Part shown: positions 1-7,761 of the stretch, in pieces
How positions within the stretch are numbered: the first letter of the stretch is position 1
How the letters are laid out: the number at the start of each line of letters is the position of its first letter
The notes under the pieces: model-generated
Told to the model about the DNA's origin: nothing
The model's input: only the letters and a program-made list of their open reading frames with translations
Database searches by the model: none
Made by a program: the position numbers and the translations under genes
Assembly (NCBI GenBank): GCA_905215775.1
Contig: CAJMRM010000024.1
Span: 1-39,250, forward strand
DNA: 39,250 nucleotides
From: an uncultured bacterium
GTDB taxonomy: Bacteria; Bacillota; Clostridia; Lachnospirales; Lachnospiraceae
Direction of reading: 5' to 3'

Positions 1-776
1 ATGATAACGATGTTGAATTGAAACTTCCTGATAATGGCAGCTTGAGAGATTTAAATATTTCTTATACAGGTAGTGGGAAGACTGGTTATCATTTGACAGG
101 AGTTGATCTTTCCGCTCATTCTAATTTAGAGAAATTGACGTTGCGTGTTATCGGAGGTATCGGGGAAGCAGTGGATGTTTCAGATTTGTATAACTTAAAG
201 GAGCTAAGATTATACGACTATATAAACGGATTGGATTTGAGTAATTGTCTGGAACTGGAAAAATTAACTTTACGTGGTTCAAGGGAGTTTAAACATCTGG
301 ATCTCAGCCAAAATAAAAAAATACGGTCCTTAGATAGTGATTTTCATGGCCTGGAAACTTTTACCGGAAATGGCTTTGTTATGCCTCGCTTCATCAGTAT
401 ACCTGTAAAGTGGTACGCAGATCCAGAGAAGACGCAGGAGGTCACTTCCTGTGCCGCTGGTCAGACCATTTACAGCAGTTATTATGGACAAGACCAGGAA
501 AAGCTTACGGCCGTTCAGCTTCCTGACCCTTCCTTAAAACCAGATAACGGACTTCTTTCAGATGGAGAAGAACCGCCGAAGGAAGAGATTCTGCCAGGAG
601 ATGGAACCGCAGAGCTGGCTTCTCCTTCCAATGCATGCCCAAAGGGAGAGGAGGAAAACGGAACATCCGAAGAAACCCGGAGAGAGCCGGAACAGCCAGT
701 ACAGAAGGAAGGTCTGCTGGAAAAAGCAGATGAACAAAAAGTGAATGAGACACCAGAAGAAACACCGGAGGAATAA
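1..776 (+). CDS. Leucine-rich-repeat protein, C-terminal part (cut by left edge)
   Basis: The reading frame is open to base 1 without a stop, so the true start lies outside the window; the TTG at 18 is only the first start-like codon. Residues about 1-110 (counted from that TTG) carry spaced leucine motifs such as LEKLTLR, LKELRLYDY, LDLSNCLELEKLTLR and HLDLSQN, typical of bacterial leucine-rich repeats that form a solenoid binding surface. Residues about 165-252 are a low-complexity tail rich in Glu, Pro, Ser and Thr. No LPxTG anchor or C-terminal membrane segment is present. The first 400 bases look more AT-rich than the housekeeping genes that follow, a possible sign of different origin. 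A surface or secreted role is inferred from family habits; the signal peptide, if any, is outside the window. Confidence 0.7.
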   Translation, partial: DNDVELKLPDNGSLRDLNISYTGSGKTGYHLTGVDLSAHSNLEKLTLRVIGGIGEAVDVSDLYNLKELRLYDYINGLDLSNCLELEKLTLRGSREFKHLDLSQNKKIRSLDSDFHGLETFTGNGFVMPRFISIPVKWYADPEKTQEVTSCAAGQTIYSSYYGQDQEKLTAVQLPDPSLKPDNGLLSDGEEPPKEEILPGDGTAELASPSNACPKGEEENGTSEETRREPEQPVQKEGLLEKADEQKVNETPEETPEE

Positions 777-861
777 CCGGGAACGCTGGATGACCGGTTG
801 AAATACCAGGCCGGCAAATTCATAAATAGGATAATCGTATCAACTGGAGTCTCGTCATAAC

Positions 862-926
862 AAAAACAGCAGAGCCATATGCTGCAGGAACCCCTGTGTA
901 TCCTGTCAGCGGCCCTGCTGTTTTTT
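862..926. terminator. Long hairpin terminator after the LRR gene, possibly bidirectional
   Basis: ACAGCAG (865-871 region) pairs with CTGCTGT (915-921 region), with further inner pairing of AGCC/GGCC-like and GCTGCAGGA/TCCTGTCAGC arms. A run of T (to 926) follows on the plus strand, and a run of A precedes it, so it could act in both directions. It separates the LRR gene from the yicC promoter. Confidence 0.8.
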
Positions 927-1052
927 GGTGCAGGAAAGGGGTTAGCTGCTGGGGAAATTCTTAGTATGGCTAGCAAAACTCAAAAAAGTCCGATGCCAAA
1001 TATCGGGGAAGGCTGTACCAAAAGTTTAGCGGTATCTCATGGGTAAAACTGG

Positions 1053-1081
1053 TTGACTACCTTTTCCATTTGCCTTATAAT
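1053..1081 (+). promoter_or_regulatory. Sigma-A promoter of the yicC-gmk operon
   Basis: TTGACT at 1053-1058, a 17-base spacer and a perfect TATAAT at 1076-1081. It lies 35 bases before the yicC start, with no other gene between, so it should drive the long rightward run. Confidence 0.85.
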
Positions 1082-1116
1082 GATTTTATCTATGTGAAAG
1101 CGAGGCATGGTTGAAA

Positions 1117-1995
1117 ATGATAAAAAGCATGACCGGTTTCGGCCGGTGCGAGGCCGTGACGGATGAATGTAAGATATCCGTTGAGATCAAGGCAGTGAAC
1201 CACCGCTATCTGGACCTGAGCGTCAAAATGCCCAAGAAATTCAATTATTTCGAGGCGGCGATGCGGACCCTCTTAAAGGATTATATCCAGAGGGGCAAGG
1301 TCGATGTGTTTATTACCTACGAGGATTATACGGAGGACCAGGTTTCCTTAAAATATAACAGCACCCTGGCCGCCGAATATATGAAGAACTTTGAAAAGAT
1401 GGCAGAGCAGTTCGGTCTGGAGGACGATGTGACCGTTTCCATGCTCTCCCGGTGCCCGGAGGTCCTTACCATGGAGCAGGTGCCGGAGGATGAGGAGCAC
1501 ATGTGGGCCATGCTCCAGGAGGTCTTAAAGGGAGCCGCCGAAAACTTTGTGGAGACAAGGCTCAGAGAGGGAGAGAACCTGAAGAACGACCTGATCGGAA
1601 AGCTGGATCATATGCTGTCCATGGTTGACTTCATCGAGGAGCGTTCTCCGAAGATCCTGGAGGAATACCGGCAGCGTCTGGGAGACAAGGTACGGGAGCT
1701 TCTCCAGAACTCCACCATCGACGAGTCCAGGATCCTCACAGAGGTGACGGTCTTTGCTGATAAGATCTGTGTGGATGAGGAGACGGTCCGCTTAAGGAGC
1801 CATATCGAGGGAATGAAGAAGGAGCTTCTGGCCGGCGGCAGTGTTGGAAGGAAGCTGGATTTCATTGCCCAGGAGATGAACAGGGAATCCAATACGATCC
1901 TGTCCAAATCCAATGACCTGGAGATCTCGGACCAGGGCATCCTTTTAAAGACAGAGATCGAAAAAGTAAGAGAGCAGATTCAGAACATTGAATAA
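1117..1995 (+). CDS. yicC: YicC/YloC family endoribonuclease
   Basis: About 292 residues, the usual length for the YicC family. The start is set at ATG 1117 because the protein then begins MIKSMTGFG, the hallmark N-terminus of the family, and GAGG at 1102-1105 lies upstream; a TTG at 1111 is also in frame. The C-terminal DUF1732 part is clear (GGSVGRKLDFIAQEMNRE and SNDLEISDQGILLKTEIEK near the end). Family members studied in E. coli and B. subtilis (YloC) are RNases. The gene is first in the operon and its end lies 16 bases before the gmk start. In Bacillus a remA gene usually sits between yicC and gmk; it is absent here. Confidence 0.93.
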   Translation: MIKSMTGFGRCEAVTDECKISVEIKAVNHRYLDLSVKMPKKFNYFEAAMRTLLKDYIQRGKVDVFITYEDYTEDQVSLKYNSTLAAEYMKNFEKMAEQFGLEDDVTVSMLSRCPEVLTMEQVPEDEEHMWAMLQEVLKGAAENFVETRLREGENLKNDLIGKLDHMLSMVDFIEERSPKILEEYRQRLGDKVRELLQNSTIDESRILTEVTVFADKICVDEETVRLRSHIEGMKKELLAGGSVGRKLDFIAQEMNRESNTILSKSNDLEISDQGILLKTEIEKVREQIQNIE

Positions 1996-2011
1996 TACTG
2001 GAGTGATGACT

Positions 2012-2644
2012 ATGAAACGACAAGGGATGCTGGCCGTTGTCTCGGGCTTTTCCGGGGCCGGCAAGGGAACGGTCATGAAGGCGCTGCTGGAGAAATATGA
2101 GAATTATGCGCTTTCCATTTCCGCCACCACGAGAGCGCCCCGTCCCGGCGAGCAGGACGGACGGGAATATTTCTTTATGACCGACGAGCAGTTTGAGGAG
2201 CTGATCCAAAACGACCGCCTCATCGAACACGCCCGGTATGTGAACCATTATTACGGGACTCCCAGATCTTATGTGGAATCCAAAATGGCCGAGGGGAAGG
2301 ATGTGATCCTTGAGATCGAGATCCAGGGCGCGCTGAATGTGAAAAAGCAGTACCCGGACGCCATCCTGATCTTCGTGGTGCCGCCTACAGCCGCAGAGCT
2401 GAAGCGGAGGCTGGTGAGCCGCGGAACAGAGACGGAGGAAGTGATCGCCAGCCGTTTAAAACGGGCCCTGGAGGAATCCGAGGAAATGGAGGCCTATGAT
2501 TACATCCTGGTGAACGACACCGTGGACCAGTGCGTGGAGGAGCTCCACCATCTGATCCAGTCCCAGCACTTAAAGGCCGGAAACAGCAGAGCGCTGATGG
2601 ACCGGATAAAAACAGAGCTGCATGAACTGGCGGAAAGCCTCTGA
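2012..2644 (+). CDS. gmk: Guanylate kinase
   Basis: Converts GMP to GDP using ATP in the cytoplasm. The P-loop GFSGAGKG is near residue 11, followed by the GMP-binding region SISATTRAPRPGEQDGREYFF and the lid region. At 210 residues it matches the family length. ATG 2012 is chosen because GGAG at 2000-2003 is then 8 bases upstream; ATG 2006 is too close to it and a TTG at 1988 lies inside yicC. Second gene of the operon, downstream of yicC and upstream of rpoZ, an order found widely in Firmicutes. Confidence 0.96.
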   Translation: MKRQGMLAVVSGFSGAGKGTVMKALLEKYENYALSISATTRAPRPGEQDGREYFFMTDEQFEELIQNDRLIEHARYVNHYYGTPRSYVESKMAEGKDVILEIEIQGALNVKKQYPDAILIFVVPPTAAELKRRLVSRGTETEEVIASRLKRALEESEEMEAYDYILVNDTVDQCVEELHHLIQSQHLKAGNSRALMDRIKTELHELAESL

Positions 2645-2749
2645 TCCATGGCGGATCCGGGCCGCAGCCAGTAATATATAGAAGCAGGGAGCAGCTGCCA
2701 GAGGAAAAGGCGGCTGCTGAAGAACGCAGAACGCGAAAGGAGACCTTTT

Positions 2750-3076
2750 ATGTTACATCCATCTTATACAGACCTGATCGAGGCAGTAAACAGCGGCGTG
2801 GAGCCGGGTGAGCAGCCGGTGGTCCAGAGCCGTTATTCCATCGTGATCGCGGCGGCCAAGCGCGCCAGACAGCTGATCGCCGGAGCCGATCCCTTAGTGG
2901 CCGGAGCAGCGAGAAAGAAGCCGCTTTCCACAGCCGTACAGGAATTATATGAGCAGAAGGTGACGATCCTTCCCGAAGAGGAGGAACTGCCGGAGGAGGA
3001 GGCTTCTCTGACAGAGAACGATGAAGCAGAGTGCGGCGCTGAAGACGCCGCAGAAGAGGCTGAAAAGGAAGAATAA
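2750..3076 (+). CDS. rpoZ: RNA polymerase omega subunit
   Basis: Small subunit that helps assemble RNA polymerase by holding the beta-prime C-terminus. MLHPSYTDL at the start, RYSIVIAAAKRARQLIAG around residues 28-45, and RKKPLSTAVQELYEQKV around 55-72 are the conserved omega helices. At 108 residues it is longer than a minimal omega because of an acidic tail (about residues 75-108, mostly Glu with some Asp and Ala). An AAAGGAG ribosome site lies just upstream. It follows gmk by 105 bases; a GC-rich hairpin at 2691-2717 without a T-run sits in that gap. The acidic tail is what I see; any function for it is unknown. Confidence 0.93.
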   Translation: MLHPSYTDLIEAVNSGVEPGEQPVVQSRYSIVIAAAKRARQLIAGADPLVAGAARKKPLSTAVQELYEQKVTILPEEEELPEEEASLTENDEAECGAEDAAEEAEKEE

Positions 3077-3083
3077 GAGGAAC

Positions 3084-3133
3084 AAAGGGGGGAGAACAGC
3101 TTTAGGGATTTACTGCTGGCTTCCCCTTTTTTT
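3084..3133 (+). terminator. Hairpin terminator or attenuator between rpoZ and rimO
   Basis: AAAGGGG (3084-3090) pairs with CCCCTTT (3123-3129), with inner CAGC/GCTG pairing, and is followed by a T run to 3133. Only 21 bases separate it from the rimO start, so rimO must depend on read-through or on a promoter placed upstream inside rpoZ. Confidence 0.75.
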
Positions 3134-3154
3134 CAAAAGAAAGGAAAAACTGGA

Positions 3155-4492
3155 ATGAATCTGCTTTTCATATCACTGGGCTGTGATAAAAACCTGGTGG
3201 ATACGGAAAAAATGCTCGGGATCCTGGGCGGAGAGGGATACAGCTTTGTGGACGATGAATCAGAAGCCGATGTGATCGTCGTCAACACCTGCTGCTTCAT
3301 CGGGGACGCCAAGGAAGAGAGCGTAAATACCATCCTGGAGATGGCAGAGCTTAAAAAGAGCGGCCGTCTGAAGGCCCTGATCGTCACCGGCTGCCTGGCA
3401 GAGCGGTATAAAAACGAGATCACTGAGGAGATCCCGGAGGTGGACGCTGTTTTAGGCACCACATCCTACGAGGAGATCGCCGGAGCCATAAGAGAGGCCT
3501 TAAAGGGTGAAAAAACACTGGTATTTAAGGACATCGACGCGCCGGTAGGCAAGGAAACGAAGCGGCTGGTGACCACCGGCGGCCACTACGCGTTTTTAAA
3601 GATCGCCGAGGGCTGCGATAAGCGGTGCACCTACTGCATCATCCCTTATTTAAGGGGAAGATACAGGAGCGTTCCCATGGAGCAGTTAGAAAAGGAGGCC
3701 AGGGAGCTGGCGGACCAGGGAGTAAAGGAACTGATCCTGGTGGCCCAGGAGACCACCCTTTACGGAAAGGACCTGTACGGGGAAAAGAAGCTTCCGGAGC
3801 TTTTAAGGCGGCTTTCTTCTATTCCGGGGATCCAGTGGATCCGTCTCCAGTACTGTTATCCCGAGGAGATCACCGACGAGCTGATCGAGACCATAAAGAA
3901 TGAAGAAAAGGTCTGCCACTACCTGGATATTCCCATCCAGCACGCCAGCGACGCCATACTAAAGCGCATGGGACGGCGGACCAGCAATAAGGAGATCCGG
4001 GAGCTGGTGGCAAAGCTCCGCCGGGAGATCCCGGATATCGCTCTCCGCACCACCTTTATTTCCGGCTTCCCGGGAGAGACTGAGGAGGACCATGAGATCC
4101 TCATGGAGTTTGTGGATGATATGGAGTTTGACCGTCTGGGCGTCTTCGCCTATTCTCCGGAGGAGGATACCCCCGCCTATTCCTTTAAGGACCAGGTGCC
4201 CGATGAGGTGAAGGAGGACCGGAGGGCAGAGATCATGGAGCTTCAGCAGGACATTGCCTTTGAAAAGTCTGAGTCCATGAAGGGAAGCGTCCTGGAAGTA
4301 ATGATCGAGGGAAAGGTGGCCGACGAAAACGCCTATGTGGGCCGCACCTATATGGACAGCCCCGGCGTGGACGGGCTGATCTTTGTAAACACAGGGCTTT
4401 CCCTGATGTCCGGGGACTTTGTACGGGTCCGGGTCACAGGCGCTCTGGAATACGATCTGATTGGGGAGGTTGAAGATGAATTTACCGAATAA
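3155..4492 (+). CDS. rimO: Ribosomal protein S12 methylthiotransferase RimO
   Basis: Radical-SAM enzyme that adds a methylthio group to an aspartate of ribosomal protein S12. The N-terminal UPF0004 domain opens with SLGCDKNLVDTE, with further cysteines in VNTCCFIGDAK and TGCLAERY, which should bind one Fe-S cluster. The radical-SAM motif GCDKRCTYCIIPYLRG supplies Cys154, Cys158 and Cys161 for the second cluster. The SLGCDKNLVDTE start and the IPYLRGRYRS stretch favour RimO over the related MiaB. The last 65 or so residues fit a TRAM domain. Length 445 residues is standard. It overlaps pgsA by 17 bases, so the two are translationally linked. No separate promoter is visible. Confidence 0.95.
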   Translation: MNLLFISLGCDKNLVDTEKMLGILGGEGYSFVDDESEADVIVVNTCCFIGDAKEESVNTILEMAELKKSGRLKALIVTGCLAERYKNEITEEIPEVDAVLGTTSYEEIAGAIREALKGEKTLVFKDIDAPVGKETKRLVTTGGHYAFLKIAEGCDKRCTYCIIPYLRGRYRSVPMEQLEKEARELADQGVKELILVAQETTLYGKDLYGEKKLPELLRRLSSIPGIQWIRLQYCYPEEITDELIETIKNEEKVCHYLDIPIQHASDAILKRMGRRTSNKEIRELVAKLRREIPDIALRTTFISGFPGETEEDHEILMEFVDDMEFDRLGVFAYSPEEDTPAYSFKDQVPDEVKEDRRAEIMELQQDIAFEKSESMKGSVLEVMIEGKVADENAYVGRTYMDSPGVDGLIFVNTGLSLMSGDFVRVRVTGALEYDLIGEVEDEFTE

Positions 4493-5018
4493 ACTGACGA
4501 TCCTGCGGGTGATCATGATCCCGTTCTTTGTGCTGGCCCTTTTATATAACGGCGGCGAAAACCAGACCCTGCGGTACGTGGCCGCGGCGATCTTCATCAT
4601 TGCCAGCTTAACCGATATGCTGGATGGAAAGATCGCAAGGAAATATAATCTGGTGACCAACTTTGGAAAATTTATGGACCCTCTGGCCGATAAGCTGCTG
4701 GTATGCTCGGCCCTGATCTGTCTGGTGGAGCTTAAGGAGCTTCCGGCCTGGATGGTCATTGTGATCATCAGCCGGGAATTCATCATCAGCGGCTTCCGTC
4801 TGGTAGCCTCTGACAACGGGGTGGTCATCGCCGCCAGCTACTGGGGAAAATTTAAGACCACCTTTCAGATGATCGCAGTGGTCCTTCTGATCGTTGGGAT
4901 CCCGGCCCTGTCCATGGTGACAACGGCCGTGGTATGGATCGCCCTGATCCTTACTGTGATCTCTCTGGTTGATTATATCGCGAAAAACGTGAATGTTCTG
5001 AAAGAAGGGAAAATGTAA
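4476..5018 (+). CDS. pgsA: CDP-diacylglycerol-glycerol-3-phosphate 3-phosphatidyltransferase
   Basis: Makes phosphatidylglycerol phosphate, the committed step to phosphatidylglycerol, in the membrane. MNLPNKLTILRV opens the protein, and the CDP-alcohol phosphatidyltransferase signature is read as TDMLDGKIARKYNLVTNFGK followed by FMDPLADKLL, giving the DG...AR...G...D...D pattern. About four to five hydrophobic segments span 180 residues. ATG 4476 is chosen because GGGGAGG (4463-4469) sits 6 bases before it; a TTG at 4461 in frame is less likely. It overlaps rimO at its start and shares the bases of a TAATG overlap with the CinA-type gene at its end. Confidence 0.95.
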   Translation: MNLPNKLTILRVIMIPFFVLALLYNGGENQTLRYVAAAIFIIASLTDMLDGKIARKYNLVTNFGKFMDPLADKLLVCSALICLVELKELPAWMVIVIISREFIISGFRLVASDNGVVIAASYWGKFKTTFQMIAVVLLIVGIPALSMVTTAVVWIALILTVISLVDYIAKNVNVLKEGKM

Positions 5019-5755
5019 TGATCAGAACAGAAAAGGGCCATGGACAGATCTTTAAGATCTATGGGGTCAGCGAGACCGAAGTAAAAGACGCCTTAAAGGA
5101 GATCCTGAACCAGGGAAGTGCCATCCCGGTCTATACAAGACGACGGGGCAAGGAGGTCCATGTGCTGGCAGAAACGGCGGAGACCGATGAGGAACGGGCA
5201 AAGGAGCTTTTAAGGCCCATATCCCGGTCCATAAAAAAAGCCCTGGGAGATATGTACTACACCACCAGGGAAAACGAGACCATGGAGGAGGCTGTGGTCC
5301 GTCTCCTTGTGAAAAACAAGCTGACAGTGACCACAGTGGAATCCTGCACCGGCGGCATGATCGCATCGAAGATCGTCAACGTTGCCGGAGCCTCCGAGGT
5401 CTTTAACCAGGGCTTTGTCACCTACTCCAATAAGGCCAAGCGGAAAATGGTGGGAGTGGGAAAAAATACGCTGAAAAAATACGGGGCCGTAAGTGAGCCC
5501 ACGGCCAGGGAAATGGCGGCCGGAGGAGCAGAGGAGGCCGATGCGGAGGCCGCTGTGGCAGTGACCGGAATCGCGGGCCCAGACGGCGGCACCGATGAAA
5601 AGCCCGTGGGCCTGGTCTATATTGCCTGCTGCCTGAACGGCGACGTGACGGTGGAGGAGTGCCATTTCCACGGCTCCAGAACAGAAATACGGGAACAGTC
5701 AGCCATGGAGGCCCTGGATCTTCTGCGGCGCTGTATCCTGAAAAACTGCGGCTAG
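5018..5755 (+). CDS. cinA: CinA-type nicotinamide-nucleotide amidase lacking the N-terminal domain
   Basis: Residues about 85-245 are a full CinA C-terminal (PncC) domain: VESCTGGMIASKI, FNQGFVTYSNKAK and VAVTGIAGPDGG carry its active-site signatures; this domain deamidates nicotinamide mononucleotide to recycle the pyridine ring of NAD. Residues about 1-85 resemble the KH-like linker domain of full CinA (ending IKKALGDMYY). The usual N-terminal MoaB-like pyrophosphatase domain, about 165 residues, is absent: the protein is 245 residues against about 415. The start overlaps the pgsA stop by one base, so it is not a sequencing break at the 5' side. Placement after pgsA is common for cinA in Firmicutes. 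Confidence 0.88.
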   Translation: MIRTEKGHGQIFKIYGVSETEVKDALKEILNQGSAIPVYTRRRGKEVHVLAETAETDEERAKELLRPISRSIKKALGDMYYTTRENETMEEAVVRLLVKNKLTVTTVESCTGGMIASKIVNVAGASEVFNQGFVTYSNKAKRKMVGVGKNTLKKYGAVSEPTAREMAAGGAEEADAEAAVAVTGIAGPDGGTDEKPVGLVYIACCLNGDVTVEECHFHGSRTEIREQSAMEALDLLRRCILKNCG

Positions 5756-5756
5756 G

Positions 5757-6074
5757 ATGCGGTTTTATGAACGGCTGTATGTGGGGGATGAGGCGAAGAA
5801 ACGGCGGTATTCCATCATCCAGGCAGTGAGAGAAGGGAAAAAAACAGGATACTGGATCCTGACCCTTCCCTCCAATGGGAAAAACCTTCTGGACCTTTAT
5901 CCGGCCATGGCCCTGGCACAGCCATATTATAAGGAAAAAGATATGCTGATCCTGGGGATCGCTGCCGACCACGACGACGCGGTCCGGCTTTCTGCCAGGA
6001 TCGTCAACCAGGTATACCAGAAGACCGGAGGCTTTGACGTTGCCGGTTTTCTCCTGGGAAATCTGAAAGAGTAG
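5757..6074 (+). CDS. Small conserved-looking protein of unknown function
   Basis: Not recognised. It encodes 105 residues, soluble, starting MRFYERLYVGDEAKKRRYS and ending DVAGFLLGNLKE, with a basic first 30 residues and no membrane segment or cysteine motif. The ATG lies one base after the stop of the CinA-type gene, and the next gene begins 11 bases after its own stop, so it is clearly part of the same transcript and likely translated by coupling. Codon use matches its neighbours. A role tied to NAD recycling, phospholipids or sporulation cannot be told apart from the sequence. Confidence 0.75.
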   Translation: MRFYERLYVGDEAKKRRYSIIQAVREGKKTGYWILTLPSNGKNLLDLYPAMALAQPYYKEKDMLILGIAADHDDAVRLSARIVNQVYQKTGGFDVAGFLLGNLKE

Positions 6075-6085
6075 AGGAGTCTGGA

Positions 6086-7120
6086 ATGCTCCATGTGTTA
6101 TTGTTCATACTGAAGATCCTGGGGATCATCCTGCTTGCGGTCCTGGGGCTGATCCTGGCAGGTATCCTCCTGGCCCTCTTTGTGCCGGTACGGTACCGGG
6201 CGGATGGAAGCTTTTATAAAGTCTCCAGGGGTGAGGCCTGTATTTCCTGGCTGTTCCGTGCCTTTCAGGCCACGGTCTCCTGGGAGGAGAAGCTGGTGGT
6301 GACGGTGAAGGTCTTATGGCTCCAGCCGTTCCAGGAGACCCTCTGGGAAAGGGGACCGGAGGCGGAGGATACGGGGAATGAGGATCCCTGGGCCGGGATG
6401 GATGACTGCTTTCCGGCATACGGACCAGAGGAGGAGCCGTCTGGGGCCGGCGGTTCCCGGGAGGAGCCGGTCAGCGGTCCGGAGGCCTGGAGGGAGGAAG
6501 AGTCCGCTGCTCCGGATCCCCGGCGGGAAAAGCTGCCTGAAGGCGGCGTTCCCTGGCCGGAGGAGGAAGCCGGCATACCTGTGGACCAGGAGCCGGAAAT
6601 GGTCCATATGGCAGAGCTTCTGGGAGCAGAGGAGGAGAGTCCCGATCGTCTGCCGGAGCAGAACGGGATGGAGGAGGCAGAGAAATGTCCGTCCCGCCTG
6701 GAACGGCTGAAAGACGCGGCGGTGCGTATGAGAGAGCGGCTCCACTCTGCAAAAATGAAATACCGGAAGCTTAAGAGGACCCTCACGGATGAGGAAAACC
6801 AGAAGACCTTCCGGCTGGTACGGCGGCAGATATTCCGGCTGATCCGCCATCTGCTTCCACAGACCCTTAAGGGGACCCTGCGGTTTGGGTTTGAGGATCC
6901 CAGCTATACGGGCCAGGTACTGGCGGCGGTCAGCCCCTTTTACGGCGTTTACGCCAGAAGCTTCACGCTGATCCCGGAATTTGATGAAAAGATCCTGGAG
7001 GGAGAAGTCCATATCCGGGGACGGATCCGCGCATCCACAGTCCTGTGGACCGTTGGCCGCGTATTCTTAAATAAAAATTTCCGCAGGCTGCTGCGGGGAA
7101 AAGGCAGGAGAAAGGAGTAA
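6086..7120 (+). CDS. DUF2953 membrane-anchored protein
   Basis: 344 residues. A long hydrophobic N-terminal segment (about residues 3-33, ending LFVPVRYRADGSFYK) should anchor it in the membrane. The N-terminal block continues with ISWLFRAF and VVTVKVLWLQPF, and the C-terminal block holds YTGQVLAAVSPFYGVYA and EGEVHIRGRIRAS; together these match my memory of the DUF2953 family. Between them, about residues 90-200, is a loose acidic, proline- and glycine-rich region, and about 205-245 is charged helix. DUF2953 genes commonly sit next to gerW/ytfJ, as here, where the two are 3 bases apart. Function is unknown; a sporulation-related role is inferred from that neighbour only. Confidence 0.78.
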   Translation: MLHVLLFILKILGIILLAVLGLILAGILLALFVPVRYRADGSFYKVSRGEACISWLFRAFQATVSWEEKLVVTVKVLWLQPFQETLWERGPEAEDTGNEDPWAGMDDCFPAYGPEEEPSGAGGSREEPVSGPEAWREEESAAPDPRREKLPEGGVPWPEEEAGIPVDQEPEMVHMAELLGAEEESPDRLPEQNGMEEAEKCPSRLERLKDAAVRMRERLHSAKMKYRKLKRTLTDEENQKTFRLVRRQIFRLIRHLLPQTLKGTLRFGFEDPSYTGQVLAAVSPFYGVYARSFTLIPEFDEKILEGEVHIRGRIRASTVLWTVGRVFLNKNFRRLLRGKGRRKE

Positions 7121-7123
7121 GAA

Positions 7124-7534
7124 ATGGCAGAAAATCAGTTTCCTTCAACAGTGGACGCGCTTTTGAAGGGTATGGATAATTTTATTACGACAAAGACCGT
7201 GGTGGGAGAGCCGTTAAAGGTGGAGGACGCCGTCATCATTCCCTTAATGGACGTGTCCTGCGGCATGGGAGCCGGTTCCTATGTCCAGAATTCCAAAGCC
7301 AATACCGGCGGCGGCATGGGAGCCAGGATGTCTCCCAGCGCCATCCTGGTGATCCAGAATGGAATGACCCGGCTTGTGAACATCCGTCACCAGGATGCCA
7401 TGACAAAGGCCCTGGATATGGTGCCGGATCTGGTAAACCGCTTTGTGGGAGGGAAGGATATTTCCCCGGAGGCCATGGAAAAGGCAGAGGATATGAAAGC
7501 GGGTTATGAGGCGGAGGCAAAAGAAGAAAAATAG
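7124..7534 (+). CDS. gerW: GerW (YtfJ) family sporulation protein
   Basis: 136 residues with the family pattern: FPSTVDALLKGMDNFI at the start, then VVGEPLKVEDAVIIPLMDVS, a glycine-rich stretch CGMGAGSYVQ and GGGMGARMSPSAILVI. In B. subtilis the homologue is made in the forespore and is needed for normal germination. AAAGGAG lies before the ATG at 7124, inside the 3' end of the DUF2953 gene. The last 20 residues are charged (EKAEDMKAGYEAEAKEEK). The presence of gerW suggests descent from spore formers; it does not prove that this organism still sporulates. Confidence 0.88.
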   Translation: MAENQFPSTVDALLKGMDNFITTKTVVGEPLKVEDAVIIPLMDVSCGMGAGSYVQNSKANTGGGMGARMSPSAILVIQNGMTRLVNIRHQDAMTKALDMVPDLVNRFVGGKDISPEAMEKAEDMKAGYEAEAKEEK

Positions 7535-7586
7535 GAAGTCCGGCTGCATATGATGTACCAGAACGTCTTTTCCAATGGAGGCTGGT

Positions 7587-7727
7587 ATGAAACGATTGTG
7601 CGGCCTTATGATCTTCTGCACAGGCGTCGGCATGACCTGGGTACTGATCCTCCCCAAATCCTTTGTGATGGTGGTCATTGCCATTTCGCTTCTGATCCTG
7701 GGTTATAATCTGTTCTGCTGTTCGTAG
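7587..7727 (+). CDS. 46-residue two-helix membrane peptide
   Basis: ATG 7587 is preceded at a good distance by GGAGG (7577-7581). The 46 residues form two hydrophobic stretches (LCGLMIFCTGVGMTWVLIL, then FVMVVIAISLLILGYNLFCC) joined by a short PKS turn, with a basic start (MKR). This predicts a small hairpin membrane protein with a pair of cysteines at its end. It lies between gerW and the DUF1538 gene, 34 bases before the latter. Function unknown. Its plan resembles the 53-residue peptide at 19442. Confidence 0.7.
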   Translation: MKRLCGLMIFCTGVGMTWVLILPKSFVMVVIAISLLILGYNLFCCS

Positions 7728-7761
7728 GACAGAGTGATTCAATAAGAAAGGAAAGAAAAAA

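Noticed and set aside
515..976. Minus-strand frame of 153 residues
   Set aside because: Antisense to the LRR gene tail and crosses the terminator; Ser-rich composition is a shadow of the Glu/Pro tail.
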